64,000 nucleotides of DNA from Micavibrio sp. UBA6145 (GCA_002423205.1 DIUZ01000002.1:186001-250000); one strand, 5' to 3'. Positions 31,915 to 41,918 are shown, numbered from the stretch's first letter. The notes: generated by a model not told the origin, from the sequence alone. Numbers and translations: made by a program.

Positions 31915-33093
31915 ATGGTTTTCTGGCGCTCAAAAAAGAATGAGAAAGCCGCCGACGAAGAAAAAGCCGGCGACCGTATCGTTCATCATAAATCCGACCC
32001 GGACCTGGTGCCGGTAGTCGAGAATGACGCCGATATTGATCCGCAGACCAGGCGCGACCTCCACCAGACCGAAAGCGCGATTGTCGAAGACATGGTCACG
32101 CAACCCGTGCCCGATCACATGCCTGCCGACGATGCCCGCGAAGCGGAAGAACTGAAAGACCATAGTGCCGAAGGCGGCTGGCTCTCCCGCTTAAGCAGCG
32201 GCCTCGCGCGTTCCACCTCACGCTTCACGCAAGGTATCACGGATATTTTCACCAAGTCGAAACTGGACGCCGACGATCTTCAAAATCTGGAAGACTTGCT
32301 GATCACGGCTGACCTTGGCCCCAGGACCGCCGCTAAAATCGTTGCGGCTTTTGCCGAACATAAATTTGAAGACCACGCCAACACCACCGCGATCCGCGAA
32401 GTGCTGGCGTCTGAGATCGAAAAACTTCTGGCACCCATCGCATCGCCGCTAAAAATTGAAAAGCCGGAAAACGGCGGCCCGTTTGTGATTCTGGTGACCG
32501 GCGTCAACGGCGTTGGCAAAACCACGACGATTGGCAAACTGGGATTCCAGATCCAGCATCAGGGCCACCGTGTCATGCTCGCTGCCGCCGACACATTCCG
32601 TGCCGCTGCTGTCGAGCAGATTCAAATCTGGGGCCAGCGCCTGCACGTGCCGGTGGTTTCAAAAGATGTCGGTGCAGATGCCGCAGCCGTGGCGTATGAA
32701 GCCTATGAACGCGCAAAAAAAGAAGGCTACGACGTGCTGGTGGTTGATACCGCCGGCCGCCTGCACAACAAAAACGACCTGATGGCCGAACTGGGCAAGA
32801 TCGTGCGCGTGCTTGGCAAAAACGATGCGACAGCACCGCATGCAACGCTGCTGGTGCTGGATGCGACCACCGGCCAGAACGCATTTGCGCAGGTCCAGGC
32901 CTTCAGCGATATCGCCAAAATCACCGGCCTTGTCGTCACCAAACTCGACGGCTCCGCCAAGGGCGGCGTTGTCGTGGGGCTGGCGGATCAGTTCAGACTG
33001 CCCGTTCATGCCGTCGGCGTGGGCGAGGGGCTGGAAGACCTCCAGCCCTTTACCGCGCGTGATTACGCGCGCTCGCTCGTTGGTCTCAACTAA
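31915..33093 (+). CDS. ftsY: Signal recognition particle receptor FtsY
   Basis: An acidic A domain of about 85 residues precedes the NG domain (392 residues in all). The NG domain shows LITADLGPRTAAKIV, VTGVNGVGKTTTIGKLG, ADTFRAAAVEQ, VDTAGRLHNKNDLMAEL and TKLDGSAKGGVVVGLA. FtsY is the membrane docking GTPase for SRP. The A domain is highly charged with little hydrophobicity, so membrane binding would rest on its amphipathic part. Confidence 0.97.
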   Translation: MVFWRSKKNEKAADEEKAGDRIVHHKSDPDLVPVVENDADIDPQTRRDLHQTESAIVEDMVTQPVPDHMPADDAREAEELKDHSAEGGWLSRLSSGLARSTSRFTQGITDIFTKSKLDADDLQNLEDLLITADLGPRTAAKIVAAFAEHKFEDHANTTAIREVLASEIEKLLAPIASPLKIEKPENGGPFVILVTGVNGVGKTTTIGKLGFQIQHQGHRVMLAAADTFRAAAVEQIQIWGQRLHVPVVSKDVGADAAAVAYEAYERAKKEGYDVLVVDTAGRLHNKNDLMAELGKIVRVLGKNDATAPHATLLVLDATTGQNAFAQVQAFSDIAKITGLVVTKLDGSAKGGVVVGLADQFRLPVHAVGVGEGLEDLQPFTARDYARSLVGLN

Positions 33094-33198
33094 GCCGGTT
33101 TCATTTTTCAGGGGTGGTAGACGTAAAAATCAGGGAATATCCGCAAATCAAAATTATGTAAATGTATCAATTCGTTAACGACCCGGTAACGCTGAATC

Positions 33199-34725
33199 AT
33201 GTACAATCGGGCGATGGTAAGCGTTCCCAAATCCCACCAGCCCCGCAGCTTTAACGATGCCGATGCCGCCCTTGCGGCCGTTGCCGAAATCTATGACGCG
33301 GGCATTGCGTATCTTCGCCAGAATTTTCAGGCCTTCGTCAAAGGCCAGATCCCCACGGGCCGTGTCACCGCCTTTTATCCGCAGATGAAAATCGAAGTCA
33401 TGACCAGCCGCCGCGCAGACACGCGCCTGGCATACGGCTTCGTTGGTCATCCCGGCACCTATGCCATGACGCTCACCCGTCCCGATATCTTCGGCAAATA
33501 TTATCGCGAGCAGATGACACATCTGCTTAAAAACCATGGCGCGATGATTGAAATTTCGGTCAGCGATACGCCGATCCCGATTCATTTTGCACTAGGCGAA
33601 CATTTCCACGTTGAAAAAGACCTGACGCCGGAATTGCTGGCGCAGGTGCCGCTGTGTTTCGACCAGCCCGACCTGACCCATCTTGATGACACCATTGCCA
33701 ATGGCACGTATCGTCTGAAAGAGGGGGAGCCCGCACCGCTCGGCCTGTTCCCGGCACCGCGCACCGACCTGTCGCTGCTGCGCCTGCGTCACTACACCGG
33801 CACATCGGCCAGACACTTCCAGAACTACGTCATCTTCACGAACTACCAGTTCTATATCGATGAATTCGTGCGCATCTGCCACGATTTGATGAGCAGCGTG
33901 CTCGACCCGCAGCTCGAAGGCGAGCAGGGCGAATACGTATCTTTCATCGAACCCGGTGACATGGTCACTCTCAACAAGCACACCAAGAACAACCCGGATT
34001 CGCATCTCGCGCAGGGCACGCAGCCCGCGCGCCTGCCGCAGATGCCGGCCTATCACCTGAAACGCGCTGATGGTTCTGGCATCACCATGATCAACATCGG
34101 CGTCGGCCCGTCCAACGCCAAGACCATCACCGACCACGTGGCCGTCCTGCGCCCGCATGCATGGCTGATGCTGGGCCACTGCGCCGGTCTTCGCAATTCA
34201 CAGTCGCTGGGCGATTACGCGCTGGCGCATGCCTATCTTCGTCTCGACCACGTTCTTGATAAGGATCTGCCGCCGGTTATTCCGCTGCCCGCGCTCGCCG
34301 AGATCCAACAGGCATTGGAACAGGCCGTGGGCGATGTCACCGGCCTCAAAGGCTACGACCTCAAGAAAATCATGCGTACCGGCACGGTGGCAACGATCGA
34401 CGACCGTAACTGGGAGATGCAGCCGAGTATCGAACAGAACCTGCCGCTATCCATGTCCCGCGCCATCGCGCTGGATATGGAATCGGGAACGATCGCTGCC
34501 AACGGTTATCGCTTCCGCGTCCCGTACGGCACGCTGCTGTGTATTTCGGATAAACCGCTTCATGGTCAGTTGAAACTGCCGGGTATGGCTGATGCGTTCT
34601 ATCGCAACCGCGTGAACCAGCATTTGCAGATCGGCCTTTTGGCCATGGCCATCCTGCGCGGCGTCGGCCCCGAAAAACTTCATAGCCGCAAATTGCGCAG
34701 CTTCAACGAAGTGGCATTTCAGTAA
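33199..34725 (+). CDS. amn: AMP nucleosidase
   Basis: The 508-residue protein matches Amn: an N-terminal domain with FYPQMKIEVMTSRRADTRLAYGFV, and a nucleoside-phosphorylase-like core with FTNYQFYIDEFVR, INIGVGPSNAKTITDHVAVL, AWLMLGHCAGLRNSQSLGDY, IALDMESGTIAANGYRFRVPYGTLLCISDKPLHG. Amn hydrolyses AMP to adenine and ribose 5-phosphate and controls adenylate pools. A start at the ATG five codons later is possible. Confidence 0.95.
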   Translation: MYNRAMVSVPKSHQPRSFNDADAALAAVAEIYDAGIAYLRQNFQAFVKGQIPTGRVTAFYPQMKIEVMTSRRADTRLAYGFVGHPGTYAMTLTRPDIFGKYYREQMTHLLKNHGAMIEISVSDTPIPIHFALGEHFHVEKDLTPELLAQVPLCFDQPDLTHLDDTIANGTYRLKEGEPAPLGLFPAPRTDLSLLRLRHYTGTSARHFQNYVIFTNYQFYIDEFVRICHDLMSSVLDPQLEGEQGEYVSFIEPGDMVTLNKHTKNNPDSHLAQGTQPARLPQMPAYHLKRADGSGITMINIGVGPSNAKTITDHVAVLRPHAWLMLGHCAGLRNSQSLGDYALAHAYLRLDHVLDKDLPPVIPLPALAEIQQALEQAVGDVTGLKGYDLKKIMRTGTVATIDDRNWEMQPSIEQNLPLSMSRAIALDMESGTIAANGYRFRVPYGTLLCISDKPLHGQLKLPGMADAFYRNRVNQHLQIGLLAMAILRGVGPEKLHSRKLRSFNEVAFQ

Positions 34726-34737
34726 GAAATTTAGAGA

Positions 34738-35265
34738 TTAGCCCTGTCCGCCGGTGTCCATCAGGGCAAGGCCCAGCTTCGCCATTTTATTGTCGTTATC
34801 GAACAGGCGCGGGAAGTCGTTCAGGTCCTTGGCCTCCGCCATCAGCGAAAACGCCGGTGCATATTGATCGCATGAACGCGCGGCGATTTCGGTCATTTCT
34901 TCAATCACATCGTTATCAGCAGCCGCAACCGTACCGTGGAACAGCATGGTATAACGGAAGCAAGGAAAACCGTCTTCGGTGATTTCAAAATGGCCCAGCC
35001 ACTGGCGGCGATTGATATGCATGACCACGGGTGCCGCGATATCGCGCACGCCTTCGGCCAGTTGCATATTCAGCGCGCATGAGCACAGCAGCGCTTCATC
35101 ATCTTCATTCCAGAACAGTTCAAACGTGTAACCGTCGATTTCAACAGCCAGAGACTCCGCATCAAGGCGCTGGAAGCGCGCCTTGCGGCTTTTCAGGAAA
35201 CGCTCATACCCGTCCAGCGGGTTGAAGCTTCCGTCGTGCATGTCCTTGGCGGTTGCGTCTTTCAT
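34738..35265 (-). CDS. YbjN-domain protein
   Basis: The 175-residue protein has the YbjN pattern: a short helix, FQRLDAESLAVEIDGYTFELFW, LLCSCALNM, INRRQWLGHFEITEDGFPCFRYTMLFHG, then a C-terminal helix. YbjN resembles type III secretion chaperones, and its molecular role is unsettled. The ATG overlaps the stop of the ubiK-like gene by one base, so the two are coupled. Confidence 0.82.
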   Translation of the reverse strand: MKDATAKDMHDGSFNPLDGYERFLKSRKARFQRLDAESLAVEIDGYTFELFWNEDDEALLCSCALNMQLAEGVRDIAAPVVMHINRRQWLGHFEITEDGFPCFRYTMLFHGTVAAADNDVIEEMTEIAARSCDQYAPAFSLMAEAKDLNDFPRLFDNDNKMAKLGLALMDTGGQG

Positions 35266-35546
35266 TATTTGCGGGCGCGTTTCTTTTTGGGTGCGGCTTT
35301 GGCTTTGGTAGGCTTGGGCGCTGTTTTGGTTTTTGCCGGCTTGGCGGAAGGCTTGAGCAGGGACTCAAGAACGGCGATGCGTGCTTCAAGGCGCTCAAGA
35401 TCGTCGCGGGTGACGAGGTCGATACGGTCGGCGACCATTTTCATGCGGTCGCGCATGTCGCCGCGCACCTGGTCGCGAATGTCAGAGATAAGGCCGGCGG
35501 CGCCGCCCATCATACCAGCCAGATCGTCGATGATTTTATCACGCAT
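35265..35546 (-). CDS. UbiK-type accessory factor (BMFP family)
   Basis: I start at the ATG at 35546 because AGGAAATC precedes it. The protein reads MRDKIIDDLAGMMGGAAGLI, RDQVRGDMRDRM and DLVTRDDLERLEARIAVLES, typical of the BMFP/YqiC fold with a C-terminal trimeric coiled coil. A basic tail rich in Lys/Pro/Ala follows. In E. coli this protein (UbiK) assists ubiquinone synthesis with lipids. Confidence 0.85.
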   Translation of the reverse strand: MRDKIIDDLAGMMGGAAGLISDIRDQVRGDMRDRMKMVADRIDLVTRDDLERLEARIAVLESLLKPSAKPAKTKTAPKPTKAKAAPKKKRARK

Positions 35547-35608
35547 GATTTCCTGCCGCTTTTCAAAGAGTTCGGTGGATGAATTACCACTGCGGGCCCC
35601 AAAACACA

Positions 35609-35643
35609 AAGAAAAAGGACAGACCGGTTAAGGACTGTCCTGT
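35609..35643 (-). terminator. Terminator behind the 101-residue gene
   Basis: AGGACAG pairs with CTGTCCT around 12 bases, and on the minus strand it is followed by TTTTTCTTTG. It lies downstream of the gene ending at 35679. Confidence 0.7.
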
Positions 35644-35678
35644 TTCAAAAACCCCGGATAGGGGGAGTGGGAAGCGCG

Positions 35679-35984
35679 TCAAACCGCTATATCCAGTAAT
35701 GAGCCGCGCTGGGCCTCGGCCCGGACGGCAACCGCCTGGGCGGTATTTTCCTTAGGATTGTCCTGATAGCGGCGTTCGTCGTTGCTGGCCGCCTTGGCGG
35801 TATCCGGCAGATCGGTGCGGGTATTCGCCACTTCAATAGTATTCCGGAAGGTATCGGAGGCGCGTTCAACCTTGCCTTCCTTCTGGGTACGGCCCTGTGA
35901 CGGGTCGAACTGGCGGACCTGGGTCTCGGAAGAGGCGCTGCGCGTATACGCGGCTGCGCCTGATGAATTTGAAATACTGACCAT
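35679..35984 (-). CDS. Polar hypothetical protein of 101 residues
   Basis: The protein reads MVSISNSSGAAAYTRSASSE onward and is hydrophilic, with no cysteine and few hydrophobic residues until the end RGSLLDIAV. A G-rich stretch lies 8-12 bases upstream of the ATG, and a terminator follows, which supports expression. The C-terminal LLDIAV end resembles small flagella- or motility-associated proteins only loosely; I do not assign a function. Confidence 0.5.
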   Translation of the reverse strand: MVSISNSSGAAAYTRSASSETQVRQFDPSQGRTQKEGKVERASDTFRNTIEVANTRTDLPDTAKAASNDERRYQDNPKENTAQAVAVRAEAQRGSLLDIAV

Positions 35985-36215
35985 TTGCTAACTACCCCTA
36001 GTTTAAGCCTCACATTCTATTGTGGGCGCAAAGCATTAATAAAATCTTTAATTTTCAGGCGTAAACCTACGTCCCGACGGTAAAAAACGACATTAGAAAC
36101 AAATTAAATAAAAAGTAATCTTTTGGGAATATGTTAAGAGGCAGAATTGAGGCCCCAACCAAGAGAATCGCTAAGATTACTAGGGCTTAACAGGGAAAAC
36201 AGGGGATAAGACGCC

Positions 36216-37373
36216 ATGGCGTCCAATAACAAGACAACCACCATTCTTGATCAGGTCAAGGCAGCGTCCTCTTTGGACCAGATGCTCGTGGCGCTTCACG
36301 ATGCCCAGCGCACCCTGACGACCAGCAACGCGCAGGCCGATGGTCTGGCGCGCCAGCGTGTCGTTCAGACCATTGCGCATATCCTTGATACCGAAATCAC
36401 CAAGGACCAGCGCGACATGGTCGCGGATATTCTGCTCTCGCTTGTGCGTCAGGCCGAAGTCGATCTGCGCGAAAGCCTGGCCGAACGCCTTTGCGTCATG
36501 GAAGGCGTGCCGGAAGATCTGGTGCTGTTCCTGGCCCACGACATTATCTCGGTCGCTGAACCGGTTCTGAAATATTCCACCGTCCTGACCGATCAGGACC
36601 TGCTCTACATCATCCAGTCCAAGGGCTGCGAATACTGGCAGGCGATTGCCCAGCGTAAACTGCTGGACTCGGCCGTCATCGACGCGCTTGTGGACCGTAA
36701 TGACGAATCCACCGCCAAGAACCTTCTGCTCAACGACAGCATCGCGCTGAAGGAAAGTGCGCTTGAGGCCTTCGCCGAACTTTCGAAATATTCGGAAGAA
36801 CTGGCCGAGCCGCTGCTGGCCCGTAAAGAACTGCCGCAAAAAGCGGCGATGGAATTGTTCTGGCACGTATCTGCGCATTTGCGCCAGCACATCATCAAGA
36901 ATTTCAATATCCCCAAAGATCGCCTCGATGCGGCCTTGCAGGACGCACTGGAAGATTTCTCAGACACCACCACACTCGGTACGCAGGAACCGCGCCCGTC
37001 GGCCCTGATGACCGATCTGGCACGCCAGTACGGCAATCTTGAGCGTATCAACGATGCGATGCTGGTGAAAACCCTGCGCCGTGGTCAGGTTCGTTTCTTC
37101 CTGGCGCTGATGTCGCAACGCACGGGCCTGACGCCCGCGACCATCCACGACCTGATGCGTCAGGTCGGCGGGCAGGGCATGGCCGTCGCCTGCCGCGCCG
37201 TCGGTGTTGCGAAAGAAAGCTTTGTGTCCCTGTTCCTGCTGTCACGTTCGCTGACGCGCGGCGACCAGTCGGTGGATGCACTCGAACTGCGCAAGGCAAT
37301 CAAATATTACGACGCCATGACCGAAGATATGGCCAGCAGCATCCTTGCTGACTCCATTCTGCAGAGCGCTTAA
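36216..37373 (+). CDS. DUF2336 domain-containing protein
   Basis: The 385-residue protein is almost entirely helical with HEAT-like repeats, e.g. MVADILLSLVRQAEVDLRES, LAERL, VPEDLVLFLAHDIISVAEPVL and LTDQDLLYIIQSKGCEYWQA. This pattern belongs to DUF2336, largely alphaproteobacterial proteins of uncertain role, sometimes near motility or signalling genes. No catalytic motif is visible. A stretch of 230 bp precedes it with AGGGGATAAG as ribosome binding site. Confidence 0.85.
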   Translation: MASNNKTTTILDQVKAASSLDQMLVALHDAQRTLTTSNAQADGLARQRVVQTIAHILDTEITKDQRDMVADILLSLVRQAEVDLRESLAERLCVMEGVPEDLVLFLAHDIISVAEPVLKYSTVLTDQDLLYIIQSKGCEYWQAIAQRKLLDSAVIDALVDRNDESTAKNLLLNDSIALKESALEAFAELSKYSEELAEPLLARKELPQKAAMELFWHVSAHLRQHIIKNFNIPKDRLDAALQDALEDFSDTTTLGTQEPRPSALMTDLARQYGNLERINDAMLVKTLRRGQVRFFLALMSQRTGLTPATIHDLMRQVGGQGMAVACRAVGVAKESFVSLFLLSRSLTRGDQSVDALELRKAIKYYDAMTEDMASSILADSILQSA

Positions 37374-37380
37374 GCACTCA

Positions 37381-38865
37381 TCACTGCGAGATAGTCTTGT
37401 ATTGCTTGCCGGGGATAATCGCATCTCCGGCATTCATGCCATTTAAGGTACGAAAACGCTGTTCGTTCAGATTGTCATCGAACGGCATGCGCGATGCAAT
37501 CGCGGCGACACTGTCACCCGCGCTGGCCGTAAACACCTTAACCCGCTTGGGCGTGGCGGTGTTTTTCTCGGCTTCCGACAGGCGGCGCATGCTGTAGGTG
37601 ATTTTCTTGAATATCTCGATCTCTTCCGGTGTCGTCGATTGCGGCATCGCGAACTGGAAACGGAAAACCTGTGTCGGGGTCCATTCCACCGCGACAAGGC
37701 GCATCAGTGCGGGCTTGTTATTGATCGAACCTTGAATCTGCGCGGTGGCGGCGCGCATGCCGTTGACCGTGATGCTCTCAACATTTGAAAGACCCTGCTG
37801 GCCGGATACCCAGCCTTGCGTGATATATGTTGCCGGGTCCAGCCCTGCCGGTTTGGCTGCGCCATTGAAAACGAATGCCGCACCCGAACCGCTGCGTGAC
37901 TGCGCGGTGACTTGTTGCGGTGAATTTTTAACCGTGAACGCCTGCGGCGCATAAAACGCAAAACCCATGCCCGGATGTACAAATTCGTTGCCCTTCACGT
38001 ATCCGTCCTTGGGTGAATCGCCGTAGACCAGCCCGTTAATGGCCGCCATATGTGCAGCGACGCCTTCGTTCGTGCCTTTAGGCGCGGATGCCTGCGCCAC
38101 CTGGTTTGCGCGTGCGACGCGCTCGCTGGTCAGCGGGTGCGTGGCCATGAAGCTGCGCATTTCCGTGTGTTCTTTACCCGCCTCGGCGGCTTGCAGTGCG
38201 GATTCGCGTTGCAGGATCGACAGGAAAGACCCCATCGCCATCGGGTCGTAACCACCGCGGTTCAGGTAACGAATACCCAGATCATCGGCCTCCGTTTCCT
38301 GACTGCGTGAATAGGACGACAGATAAAGATTGGACCCGAGACCGATCAATTGGTCGGCAGCACCGGACCCCAGCGCGGCAGATGCCAGTGTCCCGCCCAG
38401 TTGCGTCAGTGTCGCCTGGCTGTAGCGCTCAGAAATATGCTTGGCCGTAACATGGCCCATTTCATGCGCCAGCACGCCCGCAACCTCGGCCTCGCTATTC
38501 GCATACGCCAGCAGCCCGCGATTGATGTTGATATACCCGCCGGGCAGGGCGAAGGCATTCACCACCGGCGAATCCAGCACGGTGCACCGGTAACTGACAT
38601 CCGTGCGTTCCAGCCCCGGTTGCAGCTTGGCACAAATACCGTTGATATACGCGGTGATCTTAGGGTCGCTTACGACGCCGTAGGTCTGTTCAGCCTGGGT
38701 CTGGGCCTTGCTGCCATGCTGGTTTTCCTGCGCCGTGTTCATAAGGCCGGTAAACTGGTTGCGCCCCGTGGCCGGATTGACGGAACAGGCGGCCACAACA
38801 GCCCCTAAAACCCCTGTCAAAGCAACGGAATAGGCCAAATACGTGAAAGACTTGCGGATCGTCAC
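37381..38865 (-). CDS. M48-family metalloprotease lipoprotein with LysM-like end
   Basis: A lipoprotein signal (VVAAC, Cys27) is followed by the gluzincin motif AHEMGHVTAKH (HExxH at 134-138) and the third ligand in SQETEADDLGIRYL. The C-terminal part ends with a LysM-like unit (FTASAGDSVAAIASRMPFDD). The family (BepA/LoiP-like) degrades misfolded outer membrane proteins in the periplasm. The start is a GTG at 38865. At 494 residues it lacks the long TPR domain of BepA. Confidence 0.9.
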   Translation of the reverse strand: MTIRKSFTYLAYSVALTGVLGAVVAACSVNPATGRNQFTGLMNTAQENQHGSKAQTQAEQTYGVVSDPKITAYINGICAKLQPGLERTDVSYRCTVLDSPVVNAFALPGGYININRGLLAYANSEAEVAGVLAHEMGHVTAKHISERYSQATLTQLGGTLASAALGSGAADQLIGLGSNLYLSSYSRSQETEADDLGIRYLNRGGYDPMAMGSFLSILQRESALQAAEAGKEHTEMRSFMATHPLTSERVARANQVAQASAPKGTNEGVAAHMAAINGLVYGDSPKDGYVKGNEFVHPGMGFAFYAPQAFTVKNSPQQVTAQSRSGSGAAFVFNGAAKPAGLDPATYITQGWVSGQQGLSNVESITVNGMRAATAQIQGSINNKPALMRLVAVEWTPTQVFRFQFAMPQSTTPEEIEIFKKITYSMRRLSEAEKNTATPKRVKVFTASAGDSVAAIASRMPFDDNLNEQRFRTLNGMNAGDAIIPGKQYKTISQ

Positions 38866-38885
38866 TGGGTCACCTTTAATGCGTT

Positions 38886-39761
38886 ATGCGTAAATATCTG
38901 GTCGCCCTCATTATCTGTATCCTGGCTTTCACCTGTCAATCCGCCCGCGCGCAGGATGAACAGGCCGCCGCCGAAGGGCAGACCATCGCCCAGCCCGGCC
39001 CCCAGCAGCCGGACGGGCCCCTGATGCCCAAGATCATGGGCGACTTCCGCACGCTGAAAGCCACCACCATGCGCGCCCGCATTACGGACATCACGGACGG
39101 CGTGACGGTCGAAATCGATAACAAGACCAAGGTCCGCCTGGCCGGCATCTGGGTCCCGTGGGAAAGCGACGCCGAACCCGGCGAACCGGTGCGCAAGGCC
39201 ATGGCGCTTTTGAAAAAAGTGTCTATGGGCCGATATGTGCGCCTGTATCAGACCAAGAACGAAAAAACCGGACGCGTAAACCGCATGGGCCAGACACTGG
39301 CACAGGTCGAACGCGATGACGGCCTGTGGCTGCAGGGCGTTTTGCTCTATGCCGGCCTTGCCAGCGTCATGACATCCCAAAGCAACCCCGAAATGGCCCA
39401 GCGTATGTACGCGATTGAGGCCGATGCCCGTAAGCGCAAAGTTGGCCTCTGGGCCGACCCGCGCTGGAACGTGATTAAACCGCAACAGGCGGTGGATTTC
39501 GCAAATGAATACCGCGTGGTTGAAGGCAAAGTGTTTTCCACCGCCATGCGTAACAATGTTTTTTATATCAATTTCAGCAAGGACTGGCGTACCGACTTCA
39601 CCGTTGCCATTCCCAGTGAAAAACGCATGGATTTCGCGAAACAGGGCATCAACCTGATGGGCCTGAACAGCAAAACCATCCGCGTGCGCGGCTGGGTGCG
39701 CACCAAAAACGGCCCGATGATTGAAATCAGTCATCCGCAGCAGATCGAGGTTCTGGACTAA
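38886..39761 (+). CDS. Secreted thermonuclease-like (SNase) protein
   Basis: A Sec signal peptide ends near SARAQ. The staphylococcal nuclease OB-fold follows, with ARITDITDGVTVEIDNKTKVRLAGIWVP, and then KNEKTGRVNRMGQTLAQVERDDG, WLQGVLLYAGLASV and EADARKRKVGLWADP. A second domain of about 110 residues (EYRVVEGKVFSTAMRNNVFY...) resembles the tail of alphaproteobacterial SNase-like proteins. The active-site Arg/Glu set is only partly recognisable, so nuclease activity is uncertain. The stop overlaps the pip start. Confidence 0.82.
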   Translation: MRKYLVALIICILAFTCQSARAQDEQAAAEGQTIAQPGPQQPDGPLMPKIMGDFRTLKATTMRARITDITDGVTVEIDNKTKVRLAGIWVPWESDAEPGEPVRKAMALLKKVSMGRYVRLYQTKNEKTGRVNRMGQTLAQVERDDGLWLQGVLLYAGLASVMTSQSNPEMAQRMYAIEADARKRKVGLWADPRWNVIKPQQAVDFANEYRVVEGKVFSTAMRNNVFYINFSKDWRTDFTVAIPSEKRMDFAKQGINLMGLNSKTIRVRGWVRTKNGPMIEISHPQQIEVLD

Positions 39762-40711
39762 TGGCTTTCAGAAAACTCTATCCCCAGATCCGCCCGTACT
39801 CGACCGGTTTCCTGACCGTCGACGACATCCACACGCTGTACTGGGAACAATCCGGCAATCCCGACGGCGTGCCTATTGTCCTTCTGCATGGCGGGCCGGG
39901 CGCGGGGACCATTCCTGAATACCGCCGGTTCTTCGATCCGCATTTTTATCGCATCATCATGTTTGACCAGCGCGGCTGCGGCCGGTCTGAGCCGCTGGGG
40001 GAGGTGCGCAACAACACGCCCGACCTGCTGGTCGAAGACATCGAAAAACTGCGCCAGCATTTGCGTATTGCCAAATGGCACGTCTTTGGCGGGTCATGGG
40101 GATCGACATTGGCCATGATGTACGCGGCCGAACACCCGGACATGTGCGCGTCGCTGATCCTGCGCGGCATCTGGCTGATGACGCCGGAAGAAAAAGACTG
40201 GTGGTTTAACGGCATTCGCACCGTATTCCCCGAAGTGTGGGAACGCTTCGCGCGCTTCATCCCCGAAGATGAACGCCATGACCTGCTGGAGGCGTATTAC
40301 AAACGCCTGCACGGCACGGACGAGGCGGTGCAGCTTTCCGCCGCCATGCAATGGGTCGCGTATGAAAGCTCATGCGCCACGCTTTATCCGCATTTTCAGA
40401 CCATGTTTTCCGATGACCAGCGCAAATCCGCCGTCGCCATGGCACGGCTTGAGGCGCATTATTTCAAACACCACGTGCAGGGCCGCAATGACAGCCTGCT
40501 GTCGCGGGTGGACACATTCCGCCATGTCCCGGCCGTCATTATCCATGGCCGCTATGACATGATTACCCCTTTGAAAATCGCTTACGACCTGCATACAGTA
40601 TGGCCCGAAGCCGATTACGTGATCGTCCCCGACGGCGGGCATTCCGCCCTCGACCCCGCGATCCGCGACCGCCTTATTGCCGCAACCGACAACGCACGTT
40701 CTATCAGGTAG
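39761..40711 (+). CDS. pip: Proline iminopeptidase
   Basis: The 316-residue alpha/beta hydrolase has LHGGPGAG, FDQRGCGRSEP, the nucleophile elbow FGGSWGSTLAM, VIIHGRYDMITP (Asp) and PDGGHSA (His). This is the prolyl aminopeptidase (S33) layout. It removes N-terminal proline from peptides. One-base overlap with the thermonuclease-like gene and 8 bp to pgk suggest one transcript. Confidence 0.95.
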   Translation: MAFRKLYPQIRPYSTGFLTVDDIHTLYWEQSGNPDGVPIVLLHGGPGAGTIPEYRRFFDPHFYRIIMFDQRGCGRSEPLGEVRNNTPDLLVEDIEKLRQHLRIAKWHVFGGSWGSTLAMMYAAEHPDMCASLILRGIWLMTPEEKDWWFNGIRTVFPEVWERFARFIPEDERHDLLEAYYKRLHGTDEAVQLSAAMQWVAYESSCATLYPHFQTMFSDDQRKSAVAMARLEAHYFKHHVQGRNDSLLSRVDTFRHVPAVIIHGRYDMITPLKIAYDLHTVWPEADYVIVPDGGHSALDPAIRDRLIAATDNARSIR

Positions 40712-40719
40712 GAAACACC

Positions 40720-41871
40720 ATGTTCGCCAACGAAGACATCAAGGGTAAAACCGTTCTGCTGCGCCTCGACCTCAACGTGCCCGTCGACGATGCGGGCAAG
40801 GTCACCGACTTTACACGCATAGACCGCGTCAAACCTACGATTGCCGAACTGCAAAAGCGTGGCAGCAAAATCATCATCCTCTCTCACTTCGGTCGCCCGA
40901 AAGGCGGGCCGGACCCGAAATACTCGCTCGCGTTTCTGGCACCCGTTCTCTCTGAACGCTGGGGCACGCCTGTATCGTTCGAAAGTGATGGCGATATTGT
41001 TCTCAAGGAAAACATGCGCTTTAACGCGGGCGAAGAAAAAGACGATCCTGCCTATGCCGCACAGCTCGCAAAACTCGGCGACTTGTATGTGAACGACGCG
41101 TTTTCTGTATCGCACCGCGCGCACGCATCCGTGCACGGCATTGCCAGATTGCTGCCCTCTGACGCCGGCCTGACCATGATGGCGGAACTCAAGGCGCTGG
41201 ACGCCGCCATTGCCAATCCCAAACGCCCGGTGGGTGCCATTGTCGGCGGCTCCAAGATTTCGACCAAGCTGGATCTGCTCGGCAATCTTGTGACGCAGAT
41301 GGATGTGCTTGTCCTCGGCGGCGGCATGGCCAACACGTTTGCGGCGGCCAATGGCTGGAATCCGCAGAAGTCGCTGTTTGAGGCCGACATGCTCGACACC
41401 GCGCGCGCGATCATGCAAAAGGCGGAAGAATCCGGCTGCCAGATCATCCTGCCCGTCGATTGCGTGGCCGCTGATGATTTCTCGGCCACCGCCAACACAA
41501 AAGTCATCGACCGCACGGACATTCCCGCGGGCTGGCAATCGCTCGATATCGGACCCGAAAGCGTCAAGCTGGTGGAAGAGGCGCTGGAAGACTGCCAGAC
41601 CATCCTCTGGAACGGCCCTGTCGGCGTCTTTGAAATCCCGGCCTTTGCCGGCGGCACCAACACCCTGGCCAAATGGGTCGCGGCACGCACCAAAACCGGT
41701 TCCGTGACCTCGGTCGCGGGCGGGGGCGACACCGTGGCCGCACTGGCACAGGCGGGGGTCACGGACGACTTTACCTATATCTCCACCGCTGGCGGTGCGT
41801 TCCTGGAATGGCTGGAAGGCAAGGAATTGCCTGGGGTTGCCATCCTGGAAAAACAAAAAGCGGCAGCGTAA
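40720..41871 (+). CDS. pgk: Phosphoglycerate kinase
   Basis: I start at the ATG at 40720 with TAGGAAACACC upstream; longer frames extend into pip. The 383-residue enzyme has KTVLLRLDLNVPVDDAGKVTD, IILSHFGRPKGGPDPKYSL, LKENMRFNAGEEKDD, NDAFSVSHRAHAS, GAIVGGSKISTKLDLL, WNGPVGVFE and VAGGGDTVAAL. It makes ATP from 1,3-bisphosphoglycerate in glycolysis. The usual neighbours gap and fba are not in the window. Confidence 0.98.
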   Translation: MFANEDIKGKTVLLRLDLNVPVDDAGKVTDFTRIDRVKPTIAELQKRGSKIIILSHFGRPKGGPDPKYSLAFLAPVLSERWGTPVSFESDGDIVLKENMRFNAGEEKDDPAYAAQLAKLGDLYVNDAFSVSHRAHASVHGIARLLPSDAGLTMMAELKALDAAIANPKRPVGAIVGGSKISTKLDLLGNLVTQMDVLVLGGGMANTFAAANGWNPQKSLFEADMLDTARAIMQKAEESGCQIILPVDCVAADDFSATANTKVIDRTDIPAGWQSLDIGPESVKLVEEALEDCQTILWNGPVGVFEIPAFAGGTNTLAKWVAARTKTGSVTSVAGGGDTVAALAQAGVTDDFTYISTAGGAFLEWLEGKELPGVAILEKQKAAA

Positions 41872-41918
41872 GGGATAAAAACCTTAACATCGGACCAAAT
41901 TAGTCCTATATCAGTCCC

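Noticed and set aside
40615..41856. 413-residue minus-strand open frame
   Set aside because: Antisense shadow of pgk with no family features; the plus strand is unmistakable phosphoglycerate kinase.
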